Below, one piece after another: positions 55,529-64,000 of a stretch of DNA of 64,000 nucleotides (the stretch's first letter is position 1; every line of letters begins with the position of its first letter). The position numbers and the translations under genes were made by a program. Below the pieces are notes generated by a model. The model ran no database searches and had not been told where the DNA came from. It was given only the letters and a program-made list of their open reading frames with translations. Location: contig NZ_KB933398.1 in assembly GCF_000392615.1 (NCBI RefSeq), positions 1,543,391-1,607,390 on the forward strand, written 5' to 3'. This stretch comes from Lysinibacillus sphaericus OT4b.31 (GTDB taxonomy: Bacteria > Bacillota > Bacilli > Bacillales_A > Planococcaceae).

Positions 55529-57607
55529 ATGGCGGATTATTTAGTGATTGTAGAATCACCAGCAAAAGCAAAAACAATTGAGCGTTATTTAGGAAAAAAA
55601 TACAAAGTAAAAGCGTCGGTCGGGCATGTTCGAGACCTACCACGTAGCCAAATGGGCATTGATACTGAAAATAACTACGAACCAAAATATATTACAATTC
55701 GCGGTAAAGGTCCTGTTTTACAGGAACTAAAGTCTGCGGCTAAAAAAGTTAAGAAAATATATCTAGCAGCCGATCCAGACCGCGAGGGAGAAGCAATTGC
55801 TTGGCACCTTGCGACTGCGTTAAATATTGATATTCATTCGGATTGCCGTGTCGTCTTCAATGAAATTACAAAAGATGCAATTCTTGAATCTTTTAAGAAC
55901 CCTCGTTCCATTAACATGGATTTAGTGGATGCCCAGCAAGCTAGACGTATGTTAGACCGATTAGTAGGGTATAACATTAGTCCGATTCTTTGGAAGAAAG
56001 TAAAAAAAGGTTTATCAGCAGGACGTGTACAATCTGTAGCACTGCGCATGATTATTGATCGTGAAAATGAAATTAAAAACTTTCAGCCAGAAGAGTACTG
56101 GACAATTGAAGGTTCCTTTGAAAAGGGAAAGAAAACTTTTGATGCCCTTTACTATGGAGATGGCAAAGACAAAATAAAATTAACAAATGAAGCGCAAGTA
56201 AAGTCCATATTAAAAAGCGTAAAAGGTACCGCATTTAACGTGGTGAATGTAACGAAAAAAGAACGTAAAAGAAATGCAGCACCTGCTTTCACGACATCTT
56301 CTTTACAACAAGAGGCGGCTCGTAAGTTAAACTTCCGTGCGAAGAAAACCATGATGCTTGCACAACAATTGTATGAAGGTATTGATATCGGTAAAAAAGA
56401 AGGAACAGTCGGTTTGATTACGTATATGCGTACGGATTCGACACGTATTTCTGAAACAGCCAAAACAGAAGCAATCTCATATATCGAATCAAAGTATGGA
56501 AAAGAATTTATCGCAACAGAGATCAAGCAGGCCAAAAAAGCGTCAAATGCTCAAGACGCCCATGAGGCAATCCGTCCGACAAGTACAATGCGCACACCAG
56601 AAGAACTAAAAGCTGTACTTAGCCGTGACCAATTACGCTTATACCGTTTGATTTGGGAGCGCTTTATCGCAAGTCAAATGGCACCAGCTGTACTAGATAC
56701 AGTTGCTGTTGACCTTCAAAATGGTGACGTATTGTTCCGTGCAAATGGCTCACAAGTAAAATTTGCCGGCTTTATGAAACTATATATAGAAGGTACTGAT
56801 GACCAAACGGAAGAAACAACAAAACTTCTACCTGAAATGGAAATTGGTGATCAAGTAAAATCTCTTGAAATCGAACCGAAGCAACATTTTACACAGCCAC
56901 CACCACGTTATTCAGAGGCGCGCCTTGTAAAAACAATGGAAGAGATAGGTATAGGGCGCCCGTCCACATATGCACCGACCCTCGATACATTACAGCGCCG
57001 TGGCTATGTCGTGTTAGATACAAAGCGATTCATGCCAACAGAGTTGGGTGAAATCGTACACCAACTCGTACTAGAATTTTTCCCAGATATTATAAATATC
57101 GAATTTACTGCGAAAATGGAACAGGATCTAGATGATGTAGAGGAAGGCAGCCGTCAATGGGTAGATGTAATTGATGAATTTTATAAAGATTTCGAGGTTC
57201 ATGTGAAGCATGCAGATGCTGAGATGGAAAAAGTCGTGATTAAAGATGAACCTGCTGGTGAAGATTGTGAAAAATGTGGTTCGCCAATGGTCTATAAATT
57301 GGGCAGATATGGGAAATTCATGGCCTGCTCAAACTTCCCAGATTGTCGCAATACAAAAGCCATCATGAAACCTATTGGTGTAAAATGTCCATCTTGTGAA
57401 ACGGGCGAAATTGTAGAGCGTAAAAGTAAAACAAAGCGTTTATTCTATGGCTGCAACCAGTATCCTGAGTGCGAGTTTGTATCATGGGACAAGCCAATAA
57501 GTAGACCATGTCCGAAATGTAGTGCATTATTAGTAGAGAAAAAACTGAAAAAAGGTGTGCAAATTCAGTGCACGAAATGTGATTACGAAGAAACACCTAC
57601 TCAATGA
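55529..57607 (+). CDS. topA: DNA topoisomerase I
   Basis: TopA relaxes negative supercoils. The 692-residue protein starts with a Toprim domain ([34 protein letters not shown] with acidic metal ligands), has the active-site tyrosine Y299 in [12 protein letters not shown], and ends in three zinc-binding C4 motifs from about residue 573 (CEKCG...C...C, CPSC...C, CPKC...CTKC). Length matches B. subtilis (691). GGGGGAG precedes the ATG. Confidence 0.97.
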   Translation: MADYLVIVESPAKAKTIERYLGKKYKVKASVGHVRDLPRSQMGIDTENNYEPKYITIRGKGPVLQELKSAAKKVKKIYLAADPDREGEAIAWHLATALNIDIHSDCRVVFNEITKDAILESFKNPRSINMDLVDAQQARRMLDRLVGYNISPILWKKVKKGLSAGRVQSVALRMIIDRENEIKNFQPEEYWTIEGSFEKGKKTFDALYYGDGKDKIKLTNEAQVKSILKSVKGTAFNVVNVTKKERKRNAAPAFTTSSLQQEAARKLNFRAKKTMMLAQQLYEGIDIGKKEGTVGLITYMRTDSTRISETAKTEAISYIESKYGKEFIATEIKQAKKASNAQDAHEAIRPTSTMRTPEELKAVLSRDQLRLYRLIWERFIASQMAPAVLDTVAVDLQNGDVLFRANGSQVKFAGFMKLYIEGTDDQTEETTKLLPEMEIGDQVKSLEIEPKQHFTQPPPRYSEARLVKTMEEIGIGRPSTYAPTLDTLQRRGYVVLDTKRFMPTELGEIVHQLVLEFFPDIINIEFTAKMEQDLDDVEEGSRQWVDVIDEFYKDFEVHVKHADAEMEKVVIKDEPAGEDCEKCGSPMVYKLGRYGKFMACSNFPDCRNTKAIMKPIGVKCPSCETGEIVERKSKTKRLFYGCNQYPECEFVSWDKPISRPCPKCSALLVEKKLKKGVQIQCTKCDYEETPTQ

Positions 57608-57625
57608 TAGAAAGATGGTAAGAAC

Positions 57626-58939
57626 ATGACTGAACAAGTAGTAAATGTTATAGGTGCTGGTCTTGCGGGAAGTGAGGCAGCATGGCAAATTGCTAAACGC
57701 GGCGTAAAAGTTCGACTTTATGAAATGCGCCCAGTAAAGCAGACACCGGCTCACCATACTGATAAATTTGCAGAGCTTGTATGCTCAAATTCATTACGTG
57801 CAAATACATTAACAAATGCTGTAGGTGTTATTAAAGAAGAAATGCGTATGTTAGATTCCGTAATTTTAAAAGCGGCTGATGCGTGTTCGGTACCAGCAGG
57901 TGGAGCCCTTGCAGTTGATCGTCACGAATTTGCAGGCTATGTCACAGAAGCGGTCAAAAATCATCCTCTAGTGGAGGTTATTCACGAAGAAGTGACAAAT
58001 ATCCCGGAAGGTATTACTGTTATTGCAACCGGGCCACTAACTTCTAAAGCATTAGCTGAAAAAATTCAAGGTTTAACAGGTCTTGATTACCTGTATTTCT
58101 ATGATGCAGCGGCGCCTATTATTGAAAAAGATAGCATTGATATGGATAAGGTTTATTTGAAATCTCGTTATGATAAAGGCGAAGCGGCGTATTTAAACTG
58201 CCCAATGACCAAAGAGGAATTTGACCGTTTCCGTCAAGCGTTAATCGATGCAGAAGTAGTGCCATTAAAAGAGTTTGAAAAAGAGATTTACTTTGAAGGG
58301 TGTATGCCTATTGAAGTCATGGCAGCACGTGGCGAAAAAACAATGCTTTTTGGCCCGATGAAGCCAGTAGGACTAGAAGATCCGAAAACGGATAAACGTC
58401 CATATGCTGTTGTACAATTACGTCAAGATGATGCGGCGGGTACACTTTATAATATCGTGGGCTTCCAAACACATTTAAAATGGGGACCACAAAAAGAAGT
58501 ACTACAATTAATTCCTGGTTTAGAAAATGTTGAAATTGTCCGTTATGGTGTAATGCACCGAAATACGTTTATTAACTCGCCAAAAGTATTGGAAAAAACG
58601 TATCAGCTACGCGAGCATAAAAACATTTTCTTCGCTGGTCAAATGACCGGTGTAGAAGGATATGTAGAGTCAGCTGGAAGTGGGCTAATTGCCGGGATTA
58701 ATGCGGCACGTTTAGCTTTAGGACAAGAACCGCTTATTTTCCCATTTGAAACAGCGATGGGAAGCATGGCGCGTTATATAACAGAAGCGCAGTCCAAGAA
58801 TTTCCAACCGATGAATGTCAACTTTGGCATTTTCCCTGAATTACCACCAGGTCGTCGTTCAAAACCTGAGCGTGCTGAAATGCATGCGACACGTGCTTTG
58901 ACAACGATTCAAAATTTTGTGAATTCGCAAACAATTTAA
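57626..58939 (+). CDS. trmFO: Methylenetetrahydrofolate-tRNA (uracil-54 C5) methyltransferase TrmFO
   Basis: TrmFO makes ribothymidine-54 in tRNA from methylene-tetrahydrofolate, unlike the SAM-using enzyme of E. coli. The 437-residue flavoprotein has the FAD motif [16 protein letters not shown], the family stretch [23 protein letters not shown] with its catalytic cysteine near 53, and [19 protein letters not shown]. topA-trmFO-xerC-hslVU-codY is the conserved order. Confidence 0.96.
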   Translation: MTEQVVNVIGAGLAGSEAAWQIAKRGVKVRLYEMRPVKQTPAHHTDKFAELVCSNSLRANTLTNAVGVIKEEMRMLDSVILKAADACSVPAGGALAVDRHEFAGYVTEAVKNHPLVEVIHEEVTNIPEGITVIATGPLTSKALAEKIQGLTGLDYLYFYDAAAPIIEKDSIDMDKVYLKSRYDKGEAAYLNCPMTKEEFDRFRQALIDAEVVPLKEFEKEIYFEGCMPIEVMAARGEKTMLFGPMKPVGLEDPKTDKRPYAVVQLRQDDAAGTLYNIVGFQTHLKWGPQKEVLQLIPGLENVEIVRYGVMHRNTFINSPKVLEKTYQLREHKNIFFAGQMTGVEGYVESAGSGLIAGINAARLALGQEPLIFPFETAMGSMARYITEAQSKNFQPMNVNFGIFPELPPGRRSKPERAEMHATRALTTIQNFVNSQTI

Positions 58940-58944
58940 TTGCT

Positions 58945-58985
58945 AAAAGCCTCTAAAAGTTGATATACTTTTAGAGGCTTTTTCT
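58945..58985 (+). terminator. Terminator of topA-trmFO
   Basis: Perfect 15-bp stem, 58945-58959 with 58968-58982, 8-base loop and a T-rich tail. Confidence 0.9.
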
Positions 58986-59036
58986 TTTTTTGTAGACAAA
59001 ATGCTTAGTTACACGCATTTTATTATTTTGTATTGA

Positions 59037-59051
59037 GATTTTCTCAAAATA
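59037..59051 (+). promoter_or_regulatory. Candidate CodY box upstream of xerC-hslVU-codY
   Basis: GATTTTCTCAAAATA matches the CodY motif AATTTTCWGAAAATT at 12 of 15 positions. It lies 174 bases before xerC, and codY itself is the last gene of this cluster, so it could mediate autoregulation. Confidence 0.4.
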
Positions 59052-59224
59052 CAACCTTTTTCACTTGCTATATTACGAAGATAGGTATAGTGTCAATATG
59101 TATGTTTTTTAAAGATTACTAAATCGGTTAGCAAACATGAGGGATGACAATGTTTTGTCCTTTAAATTTGTTGATGTTAGTAATGTAAGAAGGTTACGAA
59201 TAATTCGTTGGTGGTGAATCTTTT

Positions 59225-60124
59225 ATGATAGTTTCGTCCCAAGAAGCACTTGAACAGTTCATGCTTTACATCCAAGTAGAAAAAAACTTCTCTGTTCATA
59301 CGGTGCGAGAATATGAATCAGACCTCCTAGAATTTTTAACGTTTTTACAGGCAGAGGACGTTAAAGATTTATCGAGTGTTGAGTATATACATGCACGTCT
59401 TTATGTTACGAAGTTGTACGATGAAAAAAAAGCAAGATCTTCTGTGTCAAGAAAAATTTCTTCAATTCGCTCCTTTTTTCGCTTCCTAAATAGACAGTAC
59501 GGGTACGATGATGCCGCATTTCGTTCACTTTATCATCCGAAAAAAGAATCACGTTTACCAAGTTTTTTCTACGAAGAAGAATTGATGCAACTTTTTGATG
59601 CAAATGTAGGAGAAGATTTGAAATCGTTGCGAAACATGGCTATTTTAGAGTTGTTATATGCAACTGGCATTCGTGTGAGTGAGCTTACATCCATTATGAT
59701 TGAAGATATAGATTTTCATTATTCTATTGTTCGGGTAATGGGTAAAGGACGAAAAGAGCGCATTATTCCGTTTGGTCAATTTGCGAGTGTAGCTTTGCGA
59801 GATTACATCGAGCAGGCTCGTCCGCGCTTGATGAAAAAAACAGTTCATCAGCAAGTGTTTGTCAACATGCGCGGTGGGGAACTTACACCACGAGGGGTAC
59901 GTCATATTTTAAACGAAATGATTGATAAGGCCTCACTTCATACAAAAATATACCCGCATATGCTTCGCCATACATTTGCAACGCATTTACTGAATAATGG
60001 CGCAGATTTACGTACGGTACAGGAGTTGCTGGGGCACTCACATTTATCTTCTACACAAGTTTACACACATGTAACAAATGAGCATCTTCGTCAAACATAT
60101 ATGAATGCTCATCCACGGGCATAA
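59225..60124 (+). CDS. xerC: Tyrosine recombinase XerC (CodV)
   Basis: XerC with XerD resolves chromosome dimers at dif. The 299-residue protein has the N-terminal SAM-like DNA-binding domain (YIQVEKNFSVHTVREYESDL) and the catalytic residues R in ATGIRVSELTS, H and R in HMLRHTFATHLL, H in LLGHSHLSSTQ and the nucleophile Y about ten residues on in VYTHV. It begins the codV-clpQ-clpY-codY-type cluster; hslV starts 22 bases later. The nearest upstream candidate start with a usable ribosome binding site (GGTGGTGA) is ATG 59225. Confidence 0.94.
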   Translation: MIVSSQEALEQFMLYIQVEKNFSVHTVREYESDLLEFLTFLQAEDVKDLSSVEYIHARLYVTKLYDEKKARSSVSRKISSIRSFFRFLNRQYGYDDAAFRSLYHPKKESRLPSFFYEEELMQLFDANVGEDLKSLRNMAILELLYATGIRVSELTSIMIEDIDFHYSIVRVMGKGRKERIIPFGQFASVALRDYIEQARPRLMKKTVHQQVFVNMRGGELTPRGVRHILNEMIDKASLHTKIYPHMLRHTFATHLLNNGADLRTVQELLGHSHLSSTQVYTHVTNEHLRQTYMNAHPRA

Positions 60125-60146
60125 TAGAGGCTAAGGAGGAAGGCAA

Positions 60147-60692
60147 ATGGGACAAATTCATGCGACAACGATATTTGCAGTTCATCATAATGGCGGGTGT
60201 GCTATGGCTGGAGACGGTCAAGTGACGCTTGGTAATGCAGTTGTGATGAAAGGTACAGCAAGGAAGGTCAGACGTCTGTTTAATGGGCAGGTGCTTGCTG
60301 GTTTTGCAGGCTCGGTAGCCGATGCTTTTACACTTTTTGAAATGTTTGAAGCCAAATTAAATGAATACAATGGTAATTTACAACGCGCGGCTGTAGAAGT
60401 TGCGAAGCAATGGCGTGGTGATAAAATGTTGCGTCAATTAGAGGCAATGTTACTTGTGATGGATAAAACTACGTTATTACTTGTTTCGGGTACAGGAGAA
60501 GTCATTGAACCAGATGATGGTATTTTGGCAATTGGTTCAGGTGGCAATTATGCATTATCAGCAGGTCGTGCCCTTAAAAAGTATGCGGGAGAAACAATGT
60601 CTGCCCGAGAAATTGCAGAGGCCGCATTAGAAACAGCGGCTGAAATATGTGTATTTACAAACCATAATATTATCGTGGAGGCGCTTAACTAA
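60147..60692 (+). CDS. hslV: HslV (ClpQ/CodW) peptidase subunit
   Basis: HslV forms the proteolytic core of the HslUV protease. The 181-residue protein reads [17 protein letters not shown]...[26 protein letters not shown], clearly the ClpQ family with the Bacillus-type N-terminal extension. In B. subtilis the processed N-terminal serine serves as nucleophile; here residue 2 is glycine, and the only candidates are T7 and T8, which align with the catalytic TT of E. coli HslV. Its stop overlaps the hslU start by 1 base. AAGGAGGAAGGC is the ribosome binding site. Confidence 0.95.
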   Translation: MGQIHATTIFAVHHNGGCAMAGDGQVTLGNAVVMKGTARKVRRLFNGQVLAGFAGSVADAFTLFEMFEAKLNEYNGNLQRAAVEVAKQWRGDKMLRQLEAMLLVMDKTTLLLVSGTGEVIEPDDGILAIGSGGNYALSAGRALKKYAGETMSAREIAEAALETAAEICVFTNHNIIVEALN

Positions 60693-62092
60693 TGACACAA
60701 CACACCTTAACGCCAAGACAGATTACTGAGCATTTGGATCGTTATATCGTTGGACAAAATGAAGCGAAACGAGCAGTCGCAATTGCGTTGCGTAATCGTT
60801 ATCGTCGTTCTCTCTTATCTGATGACATGAAGGATGAGGTCATTCCGAAAAATATTTTGATGATTGGACCTACAGGTGTTGGGAAAACAGAAATTGCCAG
60901 AAGAATTGCAAAGTTGACGAATGCTCCGTTTGTTAAGGTTGAAGCAACGAAATTCACAGAAGTAGGCTACGTTGGACGTGACGTAGAGTCCATGGTACGT
61001 GATGTTGTAGAAGCTTCCCATCGTCTTGTGAAGGAAGAAATGATGGAATCCGTACAAGAACAAGCTGAGGAATTAGCGAATGAGGCAATTGTTAAACTGC
61101 TTGTTCCTTCCTTACGTAAAAAGCAAGCTATGCAAAATCCATTTGAAATGTTATTTGGTGGCAAAGAACAACAGTCACAAGAAGATACATCTTCTGAGGA
61201 AACTGAAGTGCGTTCAAAACGTGCACAAATCGCTATTGATTTACGTAACGGTAAATTAGAAAATGAGTGGATTACTGTTGAAGTAACAGAGCAAAACCCT
61301 TCTATTTTTGATGCATTACAGGGGACGGGAATGGATATGTCAGCAAATAGCGGTATGCAAGATATGCTATCCAGCTTAATGCCGAAAAAACAGAAGAAAC
61401 GCCGTTTACAAGTAAAGGATGCTCGACGTGTTTTAACAATTGAAGAAGCAAATAAGCTGATAGACGCAGACGAAGTAGCGCAAGAAGCTGTGTCTAGAGC
61501 AGAACAATCGGGCATTATTTTTATCGATGAAATAGATAAAATTGCAAGTAAAGAAAATAATTCTTCTGCGAGTGTTTCACGAGAAGGCGTACAGCGTGAT
61601 ATTCTGCCAATCGTAGAAGGTTCTACAGTAACGACTAAATATGGTGCTGTCAAAACGGACTATATGCTGTTCATTGCGGCTGGCGCTTTCCATATGTCTA
61701 AGCCTTCCGATTTAATTCCGGAATTACAAGGGCGATTCCCTATTCGTGTCGAACTAGAAAAGTTAACAAAACAAGATTTTGTGCGTATTTTGCAAGAACC
61801 AGATCAATCACTTATATTGCAATATAAAGCGTTGTTAGAAACAGAAGGCGTAGATATAAACTTTGCAGATGATGCCATTAATCGTATTGCAGAAATCGCA
61901 ACTGAAGTTAATCAAGAAACCGATAATATCGGAGCGCGTCGATTACACACTATTTTAGAACGATTGCTTGAAGAATTATCATTTGAGGCGTCAGAGATTG
62001 CTCCGGCTAATATTGCGATTACAGCAGCATATGTGGACCAAAAACTGGCGGGCATAGTAAAAAACAAAGATTTGTCACAGTTTATATTGTAA
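60692..62092 (+). CDS. hslU: HslU (ClpY/CodX) ATPase subunit
   Basis: HslU unfolds substrates and feeds them to HslV. The 466-residue AAA+ protein shows [31 protein letters not shown], Walker [14 protein letters not shown] near residues 57-69, the substrate pore motif region [11 protein letters not shown], an inserted I domain (about 110-240), Walker [12 protein letters not shown] and sensor motifs ending in [19 protein letters not shown]. Normal length. codY follows after 87 bases. Confidence 0.96.
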   Translation: MTQHTLTPRQITEHLDRYIVGQNEAKRAVAIALRNRYRRSLLSDDMKDEVIPKNILMIGPTGVGKTEIARRIAKLTNAPFVKVEATKFTEVGYVGRDVESMVRDVVEASHRLVKEEMMESVQEQAEELANEAIVKLLVPSLRKKQAMQNPFEMLFGGKEQQSQEDTSSEETEVRSKRAQIAIDLRNGKLENEWITVEVTEQNPSIFDALQGTGMDMSANSGMQDMLSSLMPKKQKKRRLQVKDARRVLTIEEANKLIDADEVAQEAVSRAEQSGIIFIDEIDKIASKENNSSASVSREGVQRDILPIVEGSTVTTKYGAVKTDYMLFIAAGAFHMSKPSDLIPELQGRFPIRVELEKLTKQDFVRILQEPDQSLILQYKALLETEGVDINFADDAINRIAEIATEVNQETDNIGARRLHTILERLLEELSFEASEIAPANIAITAAYVDQKLAGIVKNKDLSQFIL

Positions 62093-62179
62093 GATAAGGC
62101 TGAATAGTATTATTCAGTTGTGAAAACCTTTAGAATATTAAGTAAATACTCTTCGGATTATTTATAGGAGGAACATATA

Positions 62180-62959
62180 ATGAATTTATTAGAAAAAACA
62201 CGTAAAATTAACTCGATGCTACAGGCATCTGCTGGTAAGCCAGTAAACTTTAAGGAAATGGCAGACACATTAGGTGATATTATTGATAGTAATGTTTATA
62301 TTGTAAGCCGCAAAGGGAAACTTTTAGGTATATCAATCCACCAACAAATCGAAAATGAACGTATGAAAAAAATGTTCGAACAACGCCAATTTCCAGAAGA
62401 ATATACACATAGCTTATTTACTATCTCTGAGACGTCATCGAATTTAGGTATTAACGATGAACATACTGCATTCCCGGTTGAAAACAAAGAATTATTCCAA
62501 AATGCATTAACAACAATTGTACCGATTGTTGGTGGTGGTGAACGTTTAGGTACTTTAATTCTTGCTCGTTTATCTGCTCAATTCGAGGATGATGATTTAA
62601 TTCTTGCTGAGTATGGTGCAACAGTAGTGGGTATGGAAATTTTACGTGAAAAATCTGAGGAAATCGAAGAAGAAGCTCGAAGCAAAGCTGTTGTGCAAAT
62701 GGCCATTAACTCCCTTTCATACAGTGAATTAGAAGCAATCGAACATATTTTTGAGGAACTTGATGGTAATGAAGGTTTACTAGTTGCTTCAAAAATTGCA
62801 GACCGAGTGGGCATTACACGTTCAGTTATCGTAAACGCATTACGTAAACTAGAATCTGCGGGTGTAATCGAATCTCGTTCTCTTGGCATGAAGGGTACTT
62901 ACATTAAAGTATTAAACGATAAATTCTTAAACGCGCTAGCTGAAATTAAAATGAAATAA
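62180..62959 (+). CDS. codY: GTP- and branched-chain amino-acid-sensing repressor CodY
   Basis: CodY represses many nutrient-scavenging and motility genes when GTP and isoleucine, leucine or valine are plentiful. The 259-residue protein equals B. subtilis CodY in length, with an N-terminal GAF domain (about 1-155; [15 protein letters not shown]) and a C-terminal winged helix ([44 protein letters not shown], about 203-246). TAGGAGGAAC is the ribosome binding site. A strong terminator follows and then the fla/che operon, a known CodY target in B. subtilis. Confidence 0.97.
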   Translation: MNLLEKTRKINSMLQASAGKPVNFKEMADTLGDIIDSNVYIVSRKGKLLGISIHQQIENERMKKMFEQRQFPEEYTHSLFTISETSSNLGINDEHTAFPVENKELFQNALTTIVPIVGGGERLGTLILARLSAQFEDDDLILAEYGATVVGMEILREKSEEIEEEARSKAVVQMAINSLSYSELEAIEHIFEELDGNEGLLVASKIADRVGITRSVIVNALRKLESAGVIESRSLGMKGTYIKVLNDKFLNALAEIKMK

Positions 62960-62973
62960 AATGATTAACTGAT

Positions 62974-63011
62974 AGGCTCTCTCAAAGTTTTTTGAGGGGG
63001 CCTTTTTTTTT
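62974..63011 (+). terminator. Terminator of the xerC-hslVU-codY cluster
   Basis: AGGC-CTC-CTCAAA type left arm (62974-62986) pairs with TTTGAGGGGGCCT (62991-63003), with G-U pairs, then a nine-T run. Confidence 0.8.
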
Positions 63012-63030
63012 GCGTGTCAATGTACAACAA

Positions 63031-63095
63031 AAGTGGTAAAATTGGTTGTTATTTCATTCGGGATTTTTAAAGTGGTGAAATTAGTTGCTATTTCA
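63031..63095 (+). repeat. Two 26-base imperfect direct repeats upstream of flgB
   Basis: AAGTGGTaAAATTgGTTGtTATTTCA at 63031-63056 and AAGTGGTgAAATTaGTTGcTATTTCA at 63070-63095 differ at three transition positions, start to start 39 bases. Weaker GAAATTGGTGAAG and GAAATGGTG echoes follow around 63124 and 63183. Confidence 0.65.
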
Positions 63096-63400
63096 CTATT
63101 GACATTTATTTGGAGAAAATGTGTCGAAATTGGTGAAGTTAAAAATAGGGAATTTTTCAATACTAATATAGTAAGCACTGTCGAAATGGTGTTAAATAAC
63201 TAGAAAAAGATAGAAAATGCGTGAAAACTAGTCCTGTAAAGGGTTAAGATAGTTTTGTCCTGGGTCGTCGGAATAAAAAATAGGGCGGATATACTATTAA
63301 AAAGTGACAAAAGACAATAGACACTACGTAGCATCTTAATTACAATTGTATTACTGGATAAATTAACAAGGAATAGAAGAAATAAAAGAGGTGAATGGTT

Positions 63401-63793
63401 TTGAATTTATTTGGAGGAACTATTAGTAGCCTGGAAAATGGACTTTCCTATGCCACTTTGAATCATAAAACAATCGCAAATAACATTGCGAATGTCGATA
63501 CGCCGAATTATAAGGCGAAAAATGTAAGTTTTAAGGATATGTTGGAAACAGAGAAGGAAATCTCTATTTCGGCATATCGTACGGATAATAGACATTATGA
63601 TTTCTCAATTAGACAATCTACGCCTGGTGTAAGTAACATGGATGGCTTACGCTATCGAAATAACGGAAATGGTGTAGATATGGATGCTGAACAAGCGAAA
63701 TTAGCAGAAAATCAAATCTATTATAATGCCTTGATTGATCGTGTAAACGGTAAGTTAAATTCATTAAATACAGTTATTAAAGGAGGTAAGTAA
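63401..63793 (+). CDS. flgB: Flagellar basal-body rod protein FlgB
   Basis: FlgB forms the proximal rod of the flagellar basal body, just outside the membrane. The protein has the family N-terminus NLFGGTISSLENGL and LNHKTIANNIANVDTPNYKAKNVSF, the rod-protein signature with the ANNIANVDTPNYKA motif, and NGNGVDMDAEQAKLAENQIYYNAL near the C-terminus. TTG 63401 gives 130 residues and a 9-base spacing from AGAGGTG; the ATG at 63395 sits too close to that site. It is exported by the flagellar type III system without a signal peptide. First gene of the fla/che operon. Confidence 0.94.
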   Translation: MNLFGGTISSLENGLSYATLNHKTIANNIANVDTPNYKAKNVSFKDMLETEKEISISAYRTDNRHYDFSIRQSTPGVSNMDGLRYRNNGNGVDMDAEQAKLAENQIYYNALIDRVNGKLNSLNTVIKGGK

Positions 63794-63796
63794 TAA

Positions 63797-64000
63797 ATGT
63801 CTATCTTTCATGGGATGAATACCACTGCCTCTGCTTTAACGGCGCAACGATTACGAATGGATGTCATCTCTTCTAATATGGCAAATACTGATACAACACG
63901 TGCAAGACAGGTAAATGGTGAATGGGAGCCTTATCGACGTAAGTCTGTCACTCTTACTGCTCAAGAAAACCAATTTTCAAAATACTTTAATGTTGCACTT
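63797..64000 (+). CDS. flgC: Flagellar basal-body rod protein FlgC, N-terminal part (runs off window)
   Basis: The visible 68 residues, MSIFHGMNTTASALTAQRLR and on with ISSNMANTDTTRA, are a typical FlgC start. AAGGAGGTAAG inside the end of flgB is its ribosome binding site. The gene continues beyond position 64000. Confidence 0.94.
   Translation, partial: MSIFHGMNTTASALTAQRLRMDVISSNMANTDTTRARQVNGEWEPYRRKSVTLTAQENQFSKYFNVAL

Larger units (their letters stand above)
62960..63400. other. 441-base region between codY and flgB
   Basis: After the codY terminator it holds a 26-base imperfect direct repeat (63031-63056 and 63070-63095) and further AT-rich sequence. A TATACT at 63291-63296 could be a -10 box but has no good -35; I found no convincing sigma-D promoter. 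No coding frame is supported. Confidence 0.45.

Noticed and set aside
60967-61653. 228-codon minus-strand frame inside hslU
   Set aside because: Serine- and cysteine-rich translation typical of antisense frames; the plus strand encodes a well conserved AAA+ protein.
63200-63400. Sigma-D promoter for the fla/che operon
   Set aside because: GGCGGATAT at 63285 resembles part of a sigma-D -10, but no TAAA lies about 15 bases upstream; not supported.

Overview
The window looks like chromosomal DNA from a low-GC, spore-forming, flagellated Firmicute of the Bacillales, most likely Lysinibacillus or a close relative. This rests on AT-rich codon use, strong AGGAGG-type ribosome binding sites, a SpoVM spore-coat anchor gene, an fla/che operon start after codY, and gene order matching the Bacillus subtilis yloA-to-flgB backbone. 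The genus call is inference; no 16S or other marker is present.

Layout. Positions 1-2170 hold minus-strand genes: the start of a chemoreceptor gene and rqcH. From 2544 to 16958 there is a long plus-strand housekeeping run: yicC, gmk, rpoZ, coaBC, priA, def, fmt, rsmB, rlmN, prpC, prkC, rsgA, rpe, thiN and a small spoVM that is easy to miss. Many of these genes overlap by 1-4 bases, which implies translational coupling. rpmB follows on the minus strand.

Between rpmB and asp23, which are close neighbours in B. subtilis, lies about 9.7 kb of accessory DNA (17.3-27.0 kb). It holds three decayed genes: an AraC/GyrI-type regulator, a GNAT acetyltransferase with a one-base frameshift, and a multiply broken diguanylate cyclase. 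It also holds one intact module: a divergent IclR-type regulator, two tandem guanidino-group hydrolases of the DDAH/arginine deiminase superfamily, an APC amino-acid permease and a RocB-like M20 metallohydrolase. The module has a consensus sigma-A promoter followed by a regular TTTCC/GGAAA operator array, and two related hairpin repeats bracket it. It is the best candidate for an undescribed pathway, probably uptake and breakdown of a methylated or otherwise substituted arginine.

From 27.06 to 49.0 kb the backbone resumes: asp23, fakA, sdaAB-sdaAA-recG, the FapR-controlled fatty-acid and phospholipid operon (fapR-plsX-fabD-fabG-acpP), rnc-smc-ftsY, ylxM-ffh, rpsP-khpA, rimM-trmD-rplS, lepB and rbgA. 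From 49.1 to 64 kb come rnhB, a FliK-like and an FlhB-like small gene, sucCD, dprA, topA, trmFO, the xerC-hslVU-codY cluster, then flgB and the start of flgC.

Several intergenic regions have more RNA structure than plain terminators need: a closed multi-branch element plus terminator in front of rimM where B. subtilis has ylqD, an attenuator-like element in front of rbgA, a 16-bp inverted repeat and two further hairpins between acpP and rnc, and an L19-type leader before rplS. Other departures from the expected pattern are a shortened, divergent CoaB half in coaBC, an HslV without the N-terminal serine known from B. subtilis, no remA between yicC and gmk, and repeated use of TTG start codons. 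No tRNA, rRNA, CRISPR array, insertion sequence or prophage was recognised.
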